DNA of 64,000 nucleotides, from assembly GCF_023218075.1 (NCBI RefSeq), contig NZ_JALPTB010000020.1:1-64000 (forward strand). Reading direction: 5' to 3'. The notes under the pieces are model-generated. The model searched no databases. It saw nothing but the letters and a program-made list of their open reading frames with translations, and was not told the origin of the DNA. This DNA is from Rhodococcus sp. HM1 (GTDB lineage Bacteria > Actinomycetota > Actinomycetes > Mycobacteriales > Mycobacteriaceae). Within the stretch, counting starts at the first letter, position 1. Each line of letters opens with the position of its first letter. Both the position numbers and the translations under genes were made by a program. Positions 30,155 through 40,645 of this stretch are shown here, one piece after another.

Positions 30155-31503
30155 TGACCCTCGACGCACATCTCGAATCCCGCATCGCCGGCTGGCGCAG
30201 TTACGTCTCGGGCCATCGGGTGATCTCACCCTCGGACATCGACGAGATGGAAGATCATCTGAGGGAACAGATCTCGGACCTCGTCTCGGTCGGACTGACC
30301 GCCGACGAGGCGTTTCTGGTCGCGGTCGGCCGGATGGGTAGTGTCGACGAGATCTCCCGGGAGTTCGCCCAGGAGCATTACGACCGCCTGTGGAAGCAAC
30401 TCGTCCTCACCAGGGACGCCGGTCACGAATCCGGCGCTCTGCGCCGCCCCAGGGAGCTCGCGGTCGTGCTCGCGTGCGCACTCGGCGCCGGACTCGCGGT
30501 CCGGGCCGGAGTCGAGTGGCTGACGGACTCGGCACTCGTACGCAACGCCGCACTGCTCGTCCTGCCGTTCCTCACCCTGTATTTCGCGTGGAAGCGCGAC
30601 ATGGGCCCGCGAAAGACCGCGGCACTGGCCCTCCCGTTCGGCGCTGCTGCGGTCGTGCTCAACGTGTTCCCCTTCGAGCCGGGTGGTGTCACCGAGATCA
30701 TCGCAGCGATCCACGCCCCCGTCGCCCTGTGGTTCGTGGTCGGGGCAGCCTACGTCGGAGGTGATTGGCGATCGCACCGCCGGCGCATGGACTTCGTGCG
30801 CTTCACCGGGGAATGGGCGGTGTATCTGGCGTTGCTCGCCCTCGGTGGCGGCGTCCTGATGGGGTTGACGGCGGGAGCCTTCAACGCCCTCGGGATCGAC
30901 GTCGAACCGTTCTTCGAACAATGGATCCTCCCGTTCGGCCCGGCGGGTGCGATCGTCGTCGCAGCCTGGCTCGTGGAGGCGAAACAGGAGGTCGTCGAGA
31001 ACATCGCGCCCGTCCTCACCCGGGTGTTCACACCGATCACGATCGTCATGCTGGCCGCGCTGTTCGTCGCGGTGATCGCGTCCCGCAGTGTCGTCACCGT
31101 CGATCGCGACCTGCTGATCCTCATGGATCTGATCCTCGTGCTCGTGATCGGGCTGCTGCTGTACTCGATCTCGGCCCGGGACCCGCACGCCGCACCGAAC
31201 GTGTTCGATCTGCTGCAGGTCGTGCTGATCGCGGCGGCGCTCGCCGTCGACCTGCTGATGCTCACCGCGATGGCCACGCGCATCGCCGAGTTCGGCTTCA
31301 CCGCGAACAAGGTCACCGCGCTCGGTCTGAACCTCGTGCTGATGGTGAACCTGGTGTGGGCCGCTCGGCTCGGTGTCGCGTTTCTCCGGGGGCGTTCCGG
31401 TTTCTCCGCGGTCGAACGGTGGCAGACCCGGTATCTCCCCGTCTACTGCGGGTGGGCGGTGCTCGCGGCGGTCGCGATTCCGCCGCTGTTCCGGTTCGTG
31501 TGA
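30154..31503 (+). CDS. Permease-prefix-domain 1 membrane protein
   Basis: A 449-residue protein. The N-terminal 85 residues (LDAHLESRIAGWRSYVSGHR, MEDHLREQISDLVSVGLTAD, VGRMGSVDEISREFAQEHYD) form the helical permease prefix domain found beside PadR regulators. About eleven hydrophobic segments follow, without ABC-permease (FtsX/MacB) motifs. It starts at an ATG overlapping the PadR stop. These two-gene units are common in actinobacteria and thought to sense or respond to envelope stress, but the function of this type is unknown. Confidence 0.75.
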   Translation: MTLDAHLESRIAGWRSYVSGHRVISPSDIDEMEDHLREQISDLVSVGLTADEAFLVAVGRMGSVDEISREFAQEHYDRLWKQLVLTRDAGHESGALRRPRELAVVLACALGAGLAVRAGVEWLTDSALVRNAALLVLPFLTLYFAWKRDMGPRKTAALALPFGAAAVVLNVFPFEPGGVTEIIAAIHAPVALWFVVGAAYVGGDWRSHRRRMDFVRFTGEWAVYLALLALGGGVLMGLTAGAFNALGIDVEPFFEQWILPFGPAGAIVVAAWLVEAKQEVVENIAPVLTRVFTPITIVMLAALFVAVIASRSVVTVDRDLLILMDLILVLVIGLLLYSISARDPHAAPNVFDLLQVVLIAAALAVDLLMLTAMATRIAEFGFTANKVTALGLNLVLMVNLVWAARLGVAFLRGRSGFSAVERWQTRYLPVYCGWAVLAAVAIPPLFRFV

Positions 31504-31524
31504 GCGTCGCTCTATGCTCGGGCG

Positions 31525-31728
31525 ATGTTCCTTCTGTTCGGATTCGGCACCAAGCGGCAGAACCTCGGCCCAGGACAGATCCGAACCTGCCCGCGCTGCA
31601 ACAACACCACGCAATGGGCACGGATCCGGGAATTCCAGCAGTTCACCCTGTTCTTCGTTCCCATTGCGCGCTGGAAGCGCCGGCACCTGGAGCAGTGCGG
31701 CATCTGCGGGGCCGCGGTCGAAATCTGA
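31525..31728 (+). CDS. Small zinc-ribbon protein
   Basis: Sixty-seven residues with two CxxC knuckles, RTCPRCNN (about 20-27) and EQCGICGA (about 56-63), separated by a hydrophobic stretch QFTLFFVPIARW. This fits the zinc_ribbon_15-type proteins, small cytoplasmic or membrane-associated zinc ribbons of unknown role. It lies 21 bases after the permease-prefix gene on the same strand and could be part of that operon. Confidence 0.7.
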   Translation: MFLLFGFGTKRQNLGPGQIRTCPRCNNTTQWARIREFQQFTLFFVPIARWKRRHLEQCGICGAAVEI

Positions 31729-31746
31729 ACCGCGATCCGACCGAGG

Positions 31747-32553
31747 TCAGTCCGGGTCCACGAAGGCGGGTGCCCGCCCGGCCGTCCCCGCGGTGACCGC
31801 CTCGACCTGGTTGGGCGACCCCATCAGCTCGACCTGCAGCGTGCTTTCGAGCATCAGAGCGGACGCCTGATCCGATCCGGTCCAGGTCTCCTCGTAGAGA
31901 CGTTTGGCGGCCTGGACCGCGTGGGGGGACTTCCCGGCGATCTCGCGCGCCAGCTCCGATGCCGCGGCGAGCGGGTCGTCGACGACGTGGGTGACGAGGC
32001 CGAGCTTCTTCGCCTCGGCACCCGTGATGATCCGCCCGGTGAAGGTCAGTTCCTTGGCGACGTCGAGGCCGACGAGTCGCGGCAGGCTCTGCGTGATGCC
32101 CATGTCGGGAACGAGGCCCCACTTGACCTCCATGATCGACAGCCGTGCGTCCGGGGTCGCGAATCGGATGTCGGCGCCGAGCGCGATCTGCAGTCCACCG
32201 CCGAAGCAATTGCCGGTGATCGCGGCAATCACCGGGGCCGGAACACGGGACCAGCCGTAGGCCGCACGCTGTCCGTGGCCGGCGACCTGACCGTCCTCAC
32301 GCGCCAGCAGATCCCGCGGCCCCATGCCTTTCCGATCCGCGAGACCGGTGATGTCGAGGCCCGAACAGAAGCTCTTGCCGGCACCGTGCAACACCACGGC
32401 GCGGACCCTGCGGTCGACGGCAAGTCGCGCGGTGGCGTCGACCAGCGCATCGAACATCGCCGAATCCAGGGCGTTGTGCTTCTCGGCTCGATCCAGGGTC
32501 ACTGTCGCGACCCCGAGTTCGTCGACGTCGATACGAACCCTGTGCTCACTCAT
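31747..32553 (-). CDS. Enoyl-CoA hydratase/isomerase family protein
   Basis: A 268-residue crotonase. Motifs: TLDRAEKHNALDSAMFDALV near 17-36, GKSFCSGLDITGLADRKG near 63-80, AITGNCFGGGLQIALGAD near 110-127, and KWGLVPDMGITQSLPRLVGL near 144-163, with an Asp at the second catalytic position (VPDMG), as in some isomerase-type members. The ATG at 32553 has GGAGG five bases upstream; the longer frame is probably not translated. It stands alone, convergent with the zinc-ribbon gene. The substrate is unknown. Confidence 0.86.
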   Translation of the reverse strand: MSEHRVRIDVDELGVATVTLDRAEKHNALDSAMFDALVDATARLAVDRRVRAVVLHGAGKSFCSGLDITGLADRKGMGPRDLLAREDGQVAGHGQRAAYGWSRVPAPVIAAITGNCFGGGLQIALGADIRFATPDARLSIMEVKWGLVPDMGITQSLPRLVGLDVAKELTFTGRIITGAEAKKLGLVTHVVDDPLAAASELAREIAGKSPHAVQAAKRLYEETWTGSDQASALMLESTLQVELMGSPNQVEAVTAGTAGRAPAFVDPD

Positions 32554-32696
32554 CCGAACCGAACCTCCTGCGCCGGCGCCGTTCGGGCGTTCGAGGAACG
32601 GCGCCCGAGATCGTGCAGCGACTGTACAAGACGGCGTCCCGCTCGGGATCGACACGACCTGAACAACACAAGAGGCCGGTCACCCCGCGACGGCCG

Positions 32697-33884
32697 TCAG
32701 AGACGACCGGACGGCAGGCGGCCCGCGGTGAAGTCCGCGACCTGATCCGCGGTGAACGGTGGATCGAGCAGGTCGGCGCGCTGGGCGTAACAACGGAACA
32801 GGTCCGTGATGTAGTGCATCCGGTCCGGAAGGTCGGACCAGTCGCGAACGGCGGTGTCCCGCACACTGTCGGGGCTCGGGTCCACTCGGGCGAGGAAGGC
32901 CCGAAGTTCGGGGTCGACCAGTTCCGCCAGCAGGGGCGGGAACGTCGCCGGCAGGTCCTCGGACAGGTCGAGCACCCCGCCGTCCGGCAGAGACAGGACC
33001 ATCAGGTGCTCGGTGACGGCGCGGCGCACCAAGCGGCGGACATGCTCGGTCAACTGCTCCGCTGCCAGGCGTACCGGTGTGCGCCGGCCGAGGACGGTCA
33101 GCAGGGCCAGGCGGGGCCACTTCAGAATCGGGTTGTCCGGCAACAACAGATCCAGCAGCCGGCGTTCCAGGTCCCGCGGATCCAGGATGGGCGCCTCCAA
33201 CGCCGCGGTGATCTCCGGTTGCAGCCGGGTTTGTTCGTGCAGGCCGATCTCGAGGTTGGCCAGGAGCAGCAGCTCGGCGCGCTGCTTCTCGTCGGTGCTG
33301 AAGATCGCCCGGTAATACCGCGTGAATGCCCGGCGCAGGTAGTCCTGCCCGTCGGGTGGTTCCCCCGGCCGCAGCGTGGCGCAGAAGTCCGCGATCCGCT
33401 GCTCGTCGAGCACCGTGTCCTGCGCGAACTCGGCCAGGAAACGGGCGAACTCGCGGGCGATCTCCGCGAACACCTTCAGATTGCCCCGCGCCGTGGCAGC
33501 GCTGACTTCGTCCAGGCGTGCCGCCCGCACGATCACCGTGCGCACCGCCTGTTCGACCACCGGGTGTCCCGGGAACGCCCGCCGCAGACCCCGAACCACC
33601 AGATCGATCCCGGCGTCCACCTCGGGTGACGCGGCAAGCGATCGTTCCAGGGCATGCGTCAGGTCTTCCTGCCGAATCGTCCGCCCCACCTGCTTGGACG
33701 CCCACACGGCGAACGTGCACCAATTCGCGTGACCACCGGTCCGTGAAGCGAGCGAGCGCGACAGCAGCTGGTAGGCGTGGGTGATCCACAGGTTGCGGAT
33801 GATCGGCTCGGCCTGTCCGGCGATCGCATCGATGTCGGCCACTGTCGGCGCCGCGCCGACTTCGCGTGGACCACCAGGACTCAT
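32697..33884 (-). CDS. Conserved hypothetical helical protein
   Basis: A 395-residue protein, mostly alpha-helical, with no domain that I recognise. Recognisable stretches include [20 protein letters not shown] near 29-48, [20 protein letters not shown] near 52-71, and [20 protein letters not shown] near 213-232. The composition and absence of membrane segments suggest a cytosolic protein, possibly enzymatic with a metal-free helical fold. The ATG at 33884 lies inside a segment repeated near 37.05 kb, where only the first ~20 codons ([10 protein letters not shown]...) persist. This gene family may therefore once have had a second copy, or a recombination event duplicated the 5' end. Confidence 0.6.
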   Translation of the reverse strand: MSPGGPREVGAAPTVADIDAIAGQAEPIIRNLWITHAYQLLSRSLASRTGGHANWCTFAVWASKQVGRTIRQEDLTHALERSLAASPEVDAGIDLVVRGLRRAFPGHPVVEQAVRTVIVRAARLDEVSAATARGNLKVFAEIAREFARFLAEFAQDTVLDEQRIADFCATLRPGEPPDGQDYLRRAFTRYYRAIFSTDEKQRAELLLLANLEIGLHEQTRLQPEITAALEAPILDPRDLERRLLDLLLPDNPILKWPRLALLTVLGRRTPVRLAAEQLTEHVRRLVRRAVTEHLMVLSLPDGGVLDLSEDLPATFPPLLAELVDPELRAFLARVDPSPDSVRDTAVRDWSDLPDRMHYITDLFRCYAQRADLLDPPFTADQVADFTAGRLPSGRL

Positions 33885-33990
33885 GACACCCCCAATCCGA
33901 TCTTTGCGACCTTCCCAGTCTGAGCTCCGAGGGGAGGATCTGAACAGAGCGCGCTGTCAGCACTTTCCCGCCGTGATCGACGCAAAGGCG
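33848..33990. repeat. Direct repeat A flanking the icd region
   Basis: This segment matches 37012-37155 in the same orientation with roughly 75-80% identity by eye, including the block GCCGACTTCGCGTGGACCAC and GCGACCTTCC. It spans the first codons and upstream region of the hypothetical gene at 32697-33884 and runs into the IS110 remnant. Confidence 0.65.
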
Positions 33991-34315
33991 TTCGTCGGCT
34001 TGGTGCCCTCGGAGTACTCGTCCGGGATCTCGCGGAATCAAGGGTCGATCACCAAGACCGGCAACACCCATGCCCGTCGGCTGTTGGTGGAGGCTGCCTG
34101 GCATCACCGGCCGCGGTATCACGTCGGGCAGTGATGCGGTCCCGCTGGGATCAGGCCCCGGCCGCGGCTCGCGCCCGCGGCGACGAAGGGAATCGCCGGC
34201 TGCATCAGCGGTGGGTGGGTTTTCTCGAACGCCGCAAACGACCCGTGATCGCGAACGTGGCGATCGCCCGGGAGTTCGCGGGCTGGTGCTGGTCGTTGGC
34301 GGTGATGGACTGCTG
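33979..34315 (+). mobile_element. IS110/IS116-type transposase remnant
   Basis: The plus frame from 33979 reads [40 protein letters not shown] and RPRYHVG, then a stop at 34132; an overlapping frame continues ARGDEGNRRLHQRWVGFLER and RKRPVIANVAIAREFAGWCW. This is the C-terminal transposase_20 part of IS110/IS116-family enzymes: the [10 protein letters not shown](x)SRxQGxITKTGN motif and the LVEAAWHHR segment. The N-terminal DEDD domain is missing and a frameshift is present. It is of a different subgroup from the minus-strand IS110 remnant at 6.7 kb. Confidence 0.78.
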
Positions 34316-34563
34316 ATGCTCACCCCCTGATCTGCTTCGCCGGCGAGTCCGGTGGTGACAGCGCGTGGATCGACCCGCGACACCGCTATGAGCAGGCCTG
34401 TTCGGACCGACTCTCGTCTCTGGGCACGCGGATGTGATCCAGCCGGAAAACCGTCCTGCGGCAGCCAACCCGCGTATATTCACCCCGCAAGCGGGAGGGA
34501 CCCCCGTCTGACCGCGCGTCGCTTGTCGACACGCTCACCACAGGACTCCCTCGACGAAGCGCA

Positions 34564-34598
34564 GAGGCGCCTCCAGGGTCGCTCCCCGGAGGCGCCTC
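34564..34598. terminator. Hairpin terminator downstream of icd
   Basis: GAGGCGCCTCC (34564-34574) and GGAGGCGCCTC (34588-34598) form a perfect 11-bp stem with a 13-base loop, 32 bases past the stop of the minus-strand isocitrate dehydrogenase. There is no clear U-run. Confidence 0.6.
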
Positions 34599-34629
34599 AC
34601 TCTGCCTTCTCGACAGACTTCTCTACATA

Positions 34630-36870
<2,241 letters not shown>

Positions 36871-36979
36871 TTTTGTCTCGTCTCCCACGTCAGTTCGGTC
36901 CGCTTTTCGAAGTGCTCCGGGTGCGGTATTGCTTCGGGTATCAGGCTACGTGCGAGAACACAAGAACCATATTTACCCG

Positions 36980-37004
36980 CCGGTAGCGCGAACTCCGCTA
37001 CCGG
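36980..37004. repeat. CCGGTAGCG hairpin upstream of icd2
   Basis: CCGGTAGCG (36980-36988) and CGCTACCGG (36996-37004) form a 9-bp stem with a 7-base loop in the region upstream of icd2. The CGGTAG/CTACCG core also occurs in the hairpin at 20921-20938. It could be a shared small repetitive hairpin family or independent regulatory hairpins. Confidence 0.35.
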
Positions 37005-37011
37005 CTACGGT

Positions 37012-37155
37012 CGGCGTCACGCCGACTTCGCGTGGACCACCAGGACTCATGGCACCCCCGTTCGATCTTCGCGACCTTCCCCAGTCCGACCGCGGACGGA
37101 GCATCTGACAGGGCATGCTGTGAGCACTTGCCCCTCGGGGGTCCGACGCGAAGGC
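37012..37155. repeat. Direct repeat B with a 5' gene fragment
   Basis: This segment matches 33848-33990. On the minus strand from 37049 it reads [19 protein letters not shown], nearly identical at the start to the hypothetical protein encoded at 32697-33884, then loses similarity. It is therefore a duplicated gene start plus upstream region, placed beyond the other side of icd2. Confidence 0.65.
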
Positions 37156-37198
37156 GAATCGCGTAGTCGACTACTCGTGCCAGACGAAGAGCCTCGTT

Positions 37199-37492
37199 CA
37201 GCCGGCGCTGCTGACGCTGATCGGCGGCTCCCTCGTCTCGGCCTGCGCTCCGACCCTGACCGTGCTGTTCGCCGGCCGCGCCCTGCAGGGCATCGGTATC
37301 AGCGGCGTCGTGACCGTCGCGGTGGCCCTGCTCGGCGCCGTCATTCTCCCGCGGGAACAGGGCAGCTGTTCCGGGTACGCTGCTGTCGTCATGGCAGCCT
37401 CGATGGCCGGTGGCCCACCGCTGGGTGGCGCGCTCGTCGACACTGCGGCTCGGCATCGGCGTGCTGCTGCCGAACCACCCGCTGCGATCGTG
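37199..37492 (+). pseudogene. MFS (DHA2-type) transporter fragment
   Basis: The plus frame gives QPALLTLIGGSLVSACAPTL, TVLFAGRALQGIGISGVVTV, AVALLGAVILPREQ and AASMAGGPPLGGALVDTAA. This is the middle of an EmrB-like transporter: helices 3-5 with motif B (AGRALQGIGxSG) and motif C (AGPxLGG). Both ends are missing. It is not derived from the MFS gene at 21-22.4 kb, since the residues differ. The fragment lies directly after direct repeat B and before the stop of the Rieske gene. Confidence 0.65.
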
Positions 37493-37501
37493 ATCAGGAG
37501 G

Positions 37502-38506
37502 TCAGGCGGTGGCGTCGACCGGTGGGACACCGTAGAACTGCTGCGCCCACTTACGCAGCGAGAGATACGGTTTCGCGTCCTTCGGGGACAGCGGCGGATG
37601 TTCGACATATTTCTGGTGCCGCCAGATGCTCAGGTCCTCCCACACGGTGACGAGGAACTGGCGTTCGACGCGTTCACGGACGTCGGCCGGCGGCACGTCG
37701 TCGTCGCCGGGGTTGCGGGGCCACCAGATCGAATAGAACAGATCCGAGCTTTCGTCGTCGACCGGTGTGGTCGCGAAGATCAGCCGATGCCTCGACGAGC
37801 CCTCGAACGCGCTGATCGACCCGCCGAGCCCGAACATGTGCGCGTGGATCTTCAGCGCCATCTTCTCCGGGTCGTCGCTGCGCGCGTCGGACCAGCCGGT
37901 GAGGAACTTCCACGCGTGGTCCGAGGCGCTGTAGTCCAGCATCTGCGGGGTGACGGTCGCGCCGTGCACGTACTGGAAGTGCAGGCTGTCGGGACCGTTC
38001 TCGAGCACCACCTGCGGATGCACCGGTTCGCGTTCGGTCTTGCGGGAGAACTCCGGATACGGGCGGTAGTAGTCCGACGACTCACCCGACCCGACCTCGG
38101 GGAACAACCCCAGGATCCCCGGCATCTCCCAGGTCGGGGCGGCGCCGTCCGGGTGGTGCCACATGAACACGCAGCCGTCGTGTTCGACCACCGGATACAC
38201 CCGCAGCCGCACCGTGGGCCGCGTGCGATTCTCGCCCGGGATGGCGCGGTTGGTGCCGTCGGGTCCCCAGCGCCAGCCGTGGAACGGACATTCGACGCAG
38301 TCCCCCACCACCGTGCCGCCGTAGCCGATGTGCGCCCCCAGGTGCCGGCAGTGGCCGGTGAGGATGTGCATCGCACCGGACTCGTCGCGGTAGGCGACCA
38401 GGTCCTCGCCGAAGTACTTCAGCGGCCGCACCTCCCTCACGGGGAATTCCGCCGACCAGCCCACCATGAACCACCCGGTGACCTTCCAGGTGAACGGGAC
38501 CTTCAC
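37502..38506 (-). CDS. Rieske [2Fe-2S] ring-hydroxylating oxygenase (KshA-like)
   Basis: A 334-residue terminal oxygenase. The Rieske ligands are Cys53-x-His55 (TGHCRHLGAHIG) and Cys73-x2-His76 (VECPFHGWRW); the mononuclear iron site is in ENGPDSLHFQYVHG near 165-178. The size and PFHGWRWGPDG motif resemble 3-ketosteroid 9-alpha-hydroxylase KshA and related monooxygenases on polycyclic alicyclic substrates, rather than dioxygenases with alpha/beta subunits. The GTG at 38506 has GGAGG four bases upstream. It is the last gene of the ten-gene minus-strand operon. No reductase (KshB-like) gene is in the window. Confidence 0.86.
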   Translation of the reverse strand: MKVPFTWKVTGWFMVGWSAEFPVREVRPLKYFGEDLVAYRDESGAMHILTGHCRHLGAHIGYGGTVVGDCVECPFHGWRWGPDGTNRAIPGENRTRPTVRLRVYPVVEHDGCVFMWHHPDGAAPTWEMPGILGLFPEVGSGESSDYYRPYPEFSRKTEREPVHPQVVLENGPDSLHFQYVHGATVTPQMLDYSASDHAWKFLTGWSDARSDDPEKMALKIHAHMFGLGGSISAFEGSSRHRLIFATTPVDDESSDLFYSIWWPRNPGDDDVPPADVRERVERQFLVTVWEDLSIWRHQKYVEHPPLSPKDAKPYLSLRKWAQQFYGVPPVDATA

Positions 38507-38520
38507 AGCACCTCCAGATG

Positions 38521-39429
38521 TCACGCGGACGGACGTTCGGTTGCGAGCGCGCACTCCTCCACGAATGCCAGCACACTCCGGTGATAGGCACCCGCGGCGA
38601 ACCCGACACTCATGTTGTGTCCGCTCGCGGCCTGCCGGTACCACACCAGCCGCGGCGACGACGTGAAGCCCCGCGCGATCGCGTCGAGTGTGTCCGGGTC
38701 GGTCCGCCACACCCGTTCGTGTTCGGCGTGGCTGAGCCGCACCGGAATTCGGATGTCCGGGGACAGCACCGGGAACTTCATCGGCCACCGGACCGCGACC
38801 GTCGCCTCGTATCGAGGGGTGCGCGACGAGAGCGACCGACCGCCGCGCACCTCCTCCGGGTACAGGTGCTCGGGGTACCAGAGCAGATCCCGGATGGTCC
38901 CGCGGTCGCCGAGGCTGCGCATCGCCGTGATCAGTCGTTCGGCGTCGGCGTATTTCACGGTGCCGGTCCCGGCCAGTTCCAGCCCGAGCAGCCGCGCGCC
39001 GCGCGGATCCGCGGCCATGCGGGCACCGAGGTCGCACCCGGCCGAGTGCGCCAGCAGGAATGTGCCCGCGCCGCGCGGCGACGCCCCGAGCAGGGCGTCG
39101 ACGGTCGCGTAGCACGCGTCGACGCGGCGCGCCGGATCGTCGAACTCGTCCCCGAACGGCGCCGACGCACCGTAGCCGGGCCGGTCCGGCGCCAGCACGG
39201 TGTAACCGAGAGCGGCGCCGGCGCGCAACAAGGACAGTTCGGGTCTGCCCGGCAGGTCGAAGTACCGCGAAGTGGTTGCGCCGCCGTGCAACGCGACCAC
39301 GACGGCGCGCGGTTCGGCGACCTCGGCGCACAACGCCGACATGGGGATGCCGTCGATGTCGACGACGCGTTCGGTGACCGTGCCGACCCCACCCGGAGTG
39401 GGGTCCGAGGCCGCGATGCCGGCCGCCAC
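38521..39429 (-). CDS. Alpha/beta hydrolase family protein
   Basis: A 302-residue alpha/beta hydrolase. Motifs: VVVALHGGATTSRYFDLPGR (oxyanion HGG) near 45-64, APDRPGYGASAPFGDEF near 80-96, nucleophile Ser in LLAHSAGCDLGARM (GxSxG variant AHSAG) near 130, and the catalytic His in QAASGHNMSVGF near 276. Likely an esterase, lactonase or C-C hydrolase. The GTG at 39429 lies one base after the upstream amidohydrolase stop, so coupling is likely. A conserved pathway role beside the Rieske gene is inferred from its position only. Confidence 0.82.
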   Translation of the reverse strand: MAAGIAASDPTPGGVGTVTERVVDIDGIPMSALCAEVAEPRAVVVALHGGATTSRYFDLPGRPELSLLRAGAALGYTVLAPDRPGYGASAPFGDEFDDPARRVDACYATVDALLGASPRGAGTFLLAHSAGCDLGARMAADPRGARLLGLELAGTGTVKYADAERLITAMRSLGDRGTIRDLLWYPEHLYPEEVRGGRSLSSRTPRYEATVAVRWPMKFPVLSPDIRIPVRLSHAEHERVWRTDPDTLDAIARGFTSSPRLVWYRQAASGHNMSVGFAAGAYHRSVLAFVEECALATERPSA

Positions 39430-39430
39430 C

Positions 39431-40633
39431 TCAGGCGCCCCGCGCGACCGCGGCATCGAGACCGAGCAGGTCGAGCATATTGCCTCCCATGACCTTTCGC
39501 GCATCCTCGGCCGACAGTCCGTCGAGCTGCCCGAGCAGGCTCAGAGGATCGGCCAGCCCTTCCGGGTGCGGCCAGTCCGAGCCGTAGACGACGCGGTCCG
39601 CGCCGAGCATCTCGACGACCTCCCGGTAGTCGTCCTCCCAGAACGGATTGACGTAGACGCAGCGCCGGAACGCCTCGATCGGGTCCTCGAGGAACAGCTG
39701 CGGCATCTTGTCGTAGGCGTGCCGCAGGTTGCGGAACAAGGTGGGCAACCAGTCGGAGCCGTTCTCGATGGAGAGGATCCGCAGGTCCGGATTCCGCGAC
39801 AACGCGCCGTGGCACACGAGCGCGGTCATCGCGTCCTCGATCGCGCGCGAGCCGATCGCGGCGGTCCGGAATGCGGTGGGGGCGAACGGTTTGTATTCGG
39901 TGGCGGGCTCCCAGATGTCGAGGACCTCCGAATAGCCGCTGTCCGACGCGTGCATCGACACCGGAATCCCCGCGTCCACACAGGCTTTCCAGAACGGGTC
40001 GAACTCCTCGAACCCGAACGATCGGCTGCCGCGGAAACCCGGCACCGGCGCGGGACGGACGAGCACCGTCTTCGCGCCGCGCTCGAGGCACCACTGCAGT
40101 TCCTCGAGCGCCCGGTCCACGATGGGCAGGGTGACGACGGGAACCGCGAAGATCCGGCCTTCGTAGTCGAAACTCCAGTGCTCGTACATCCACCGGTTGA
40201 GCGCGTGGATGACGTCGTGGGTCAGCTCGGGATCGTTCTTGAGGCGTTCCTCGACGAGGCTCGCGAGGGTCGGGAACATCAGCGCGTAGTCGAGGCCCTG
40301 CTCGTTCAGCTTTTCGAGCCGCGCCGCGGGGTCCCGGAACGCGGGAATCGACTTGATGGGTTTGCCCATGATCTCCCGCGCCGACTTGCCGTCCGGGTTG
40401 CCGTTGCGGAAGTAGTCCTCCTGCGCGCCGGGCGCGGCCACGACGGAGAACGTCGGGTTGGGGATGAACTCGCTGATGGTGTTCTGCACGACGATCTTGG
40501 TGCGACCGTCGATGTCGACGTAGCGGATGGCGTCCTTCGCGTGGACCGGGAGGTACTTGGTCAGCGCGTCCCGGGTCTCGTACATGTGGTTGTCCGAGTC
40601 GAAGATCGGGAACGGGTGCGGATTCGTCGCCAT
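39431..40633 (-). CDS. Amidohydrolase-2 family protein
   Basis: A 400-residue amidohydrolase_2 protein of the SDxH subtype: FDSDNHMYETRDALTKYLP gives D14-x-H16 in place of HxH. Further conserved elements are RPAPVPGFRGSRSFG near 196, SMHASDSGYSE with a metal His near 230, RILSIENGSDWLPTLFRNLR near 287, and the metal Asp in VVYGSDWPHPEGLADP near 347. It is about 400 residues long, like its paralogue at 45464-46666, with which it shares the LVRPAPVPG and GSDWPHxEGLAxPLS blocks. Possible activity: hydrolytic C-C cleavage or decarboxylation of a ring-derived CoA ester or acid. Confidence 0.86.
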   Translation of the reverse strand: MATNPHPFPIFDSDNHMYETRDALTKYLPVHAKDAIRYVDIDGRTKIVVQNTISEFIPNPTFSVVAAPGAQEDYFRNGNPDGKSAREIMGKPIKSIPAFRDPAARLEKLNEQGLDYALMFPTLASLVEERLKNDPELTHDVIHALNRWMYEHWSFDYEGRIFAVPVVTLPIVDRALEELQWCLERGAKTVLVRPAPVPGFRGSRSFGFEEFDPFWKACVDAGIPVSMHASDSGYSEVLDIWEPATEYKPFAPTAFRTAAIGSRAIEDAMTALVCHGALSRNPDLRILSIENGSDWLPTLFRNLRHAYDKMPQLFLEDPIEAFRRCVYVNPFWEDDYREVVEMLGADRVVYGSDWPHPEGLADPLSLLGQLDGLSAEDARKVMGGNMLDLLGLDAAVARGA

Positions 40634-40645
40634 GGTGAACGCTCC

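Noticed and set aside
37502-39331. A single 609-codon minus-strand protein joining the alpha/beta hydrolase region to the Rieske oxygenase
   Set aside because: The upstream 275 codons are the wrong frame of the hydrolase gene. The Rieske start at GTG 38506 has its own ribosome-binding site and domain start.
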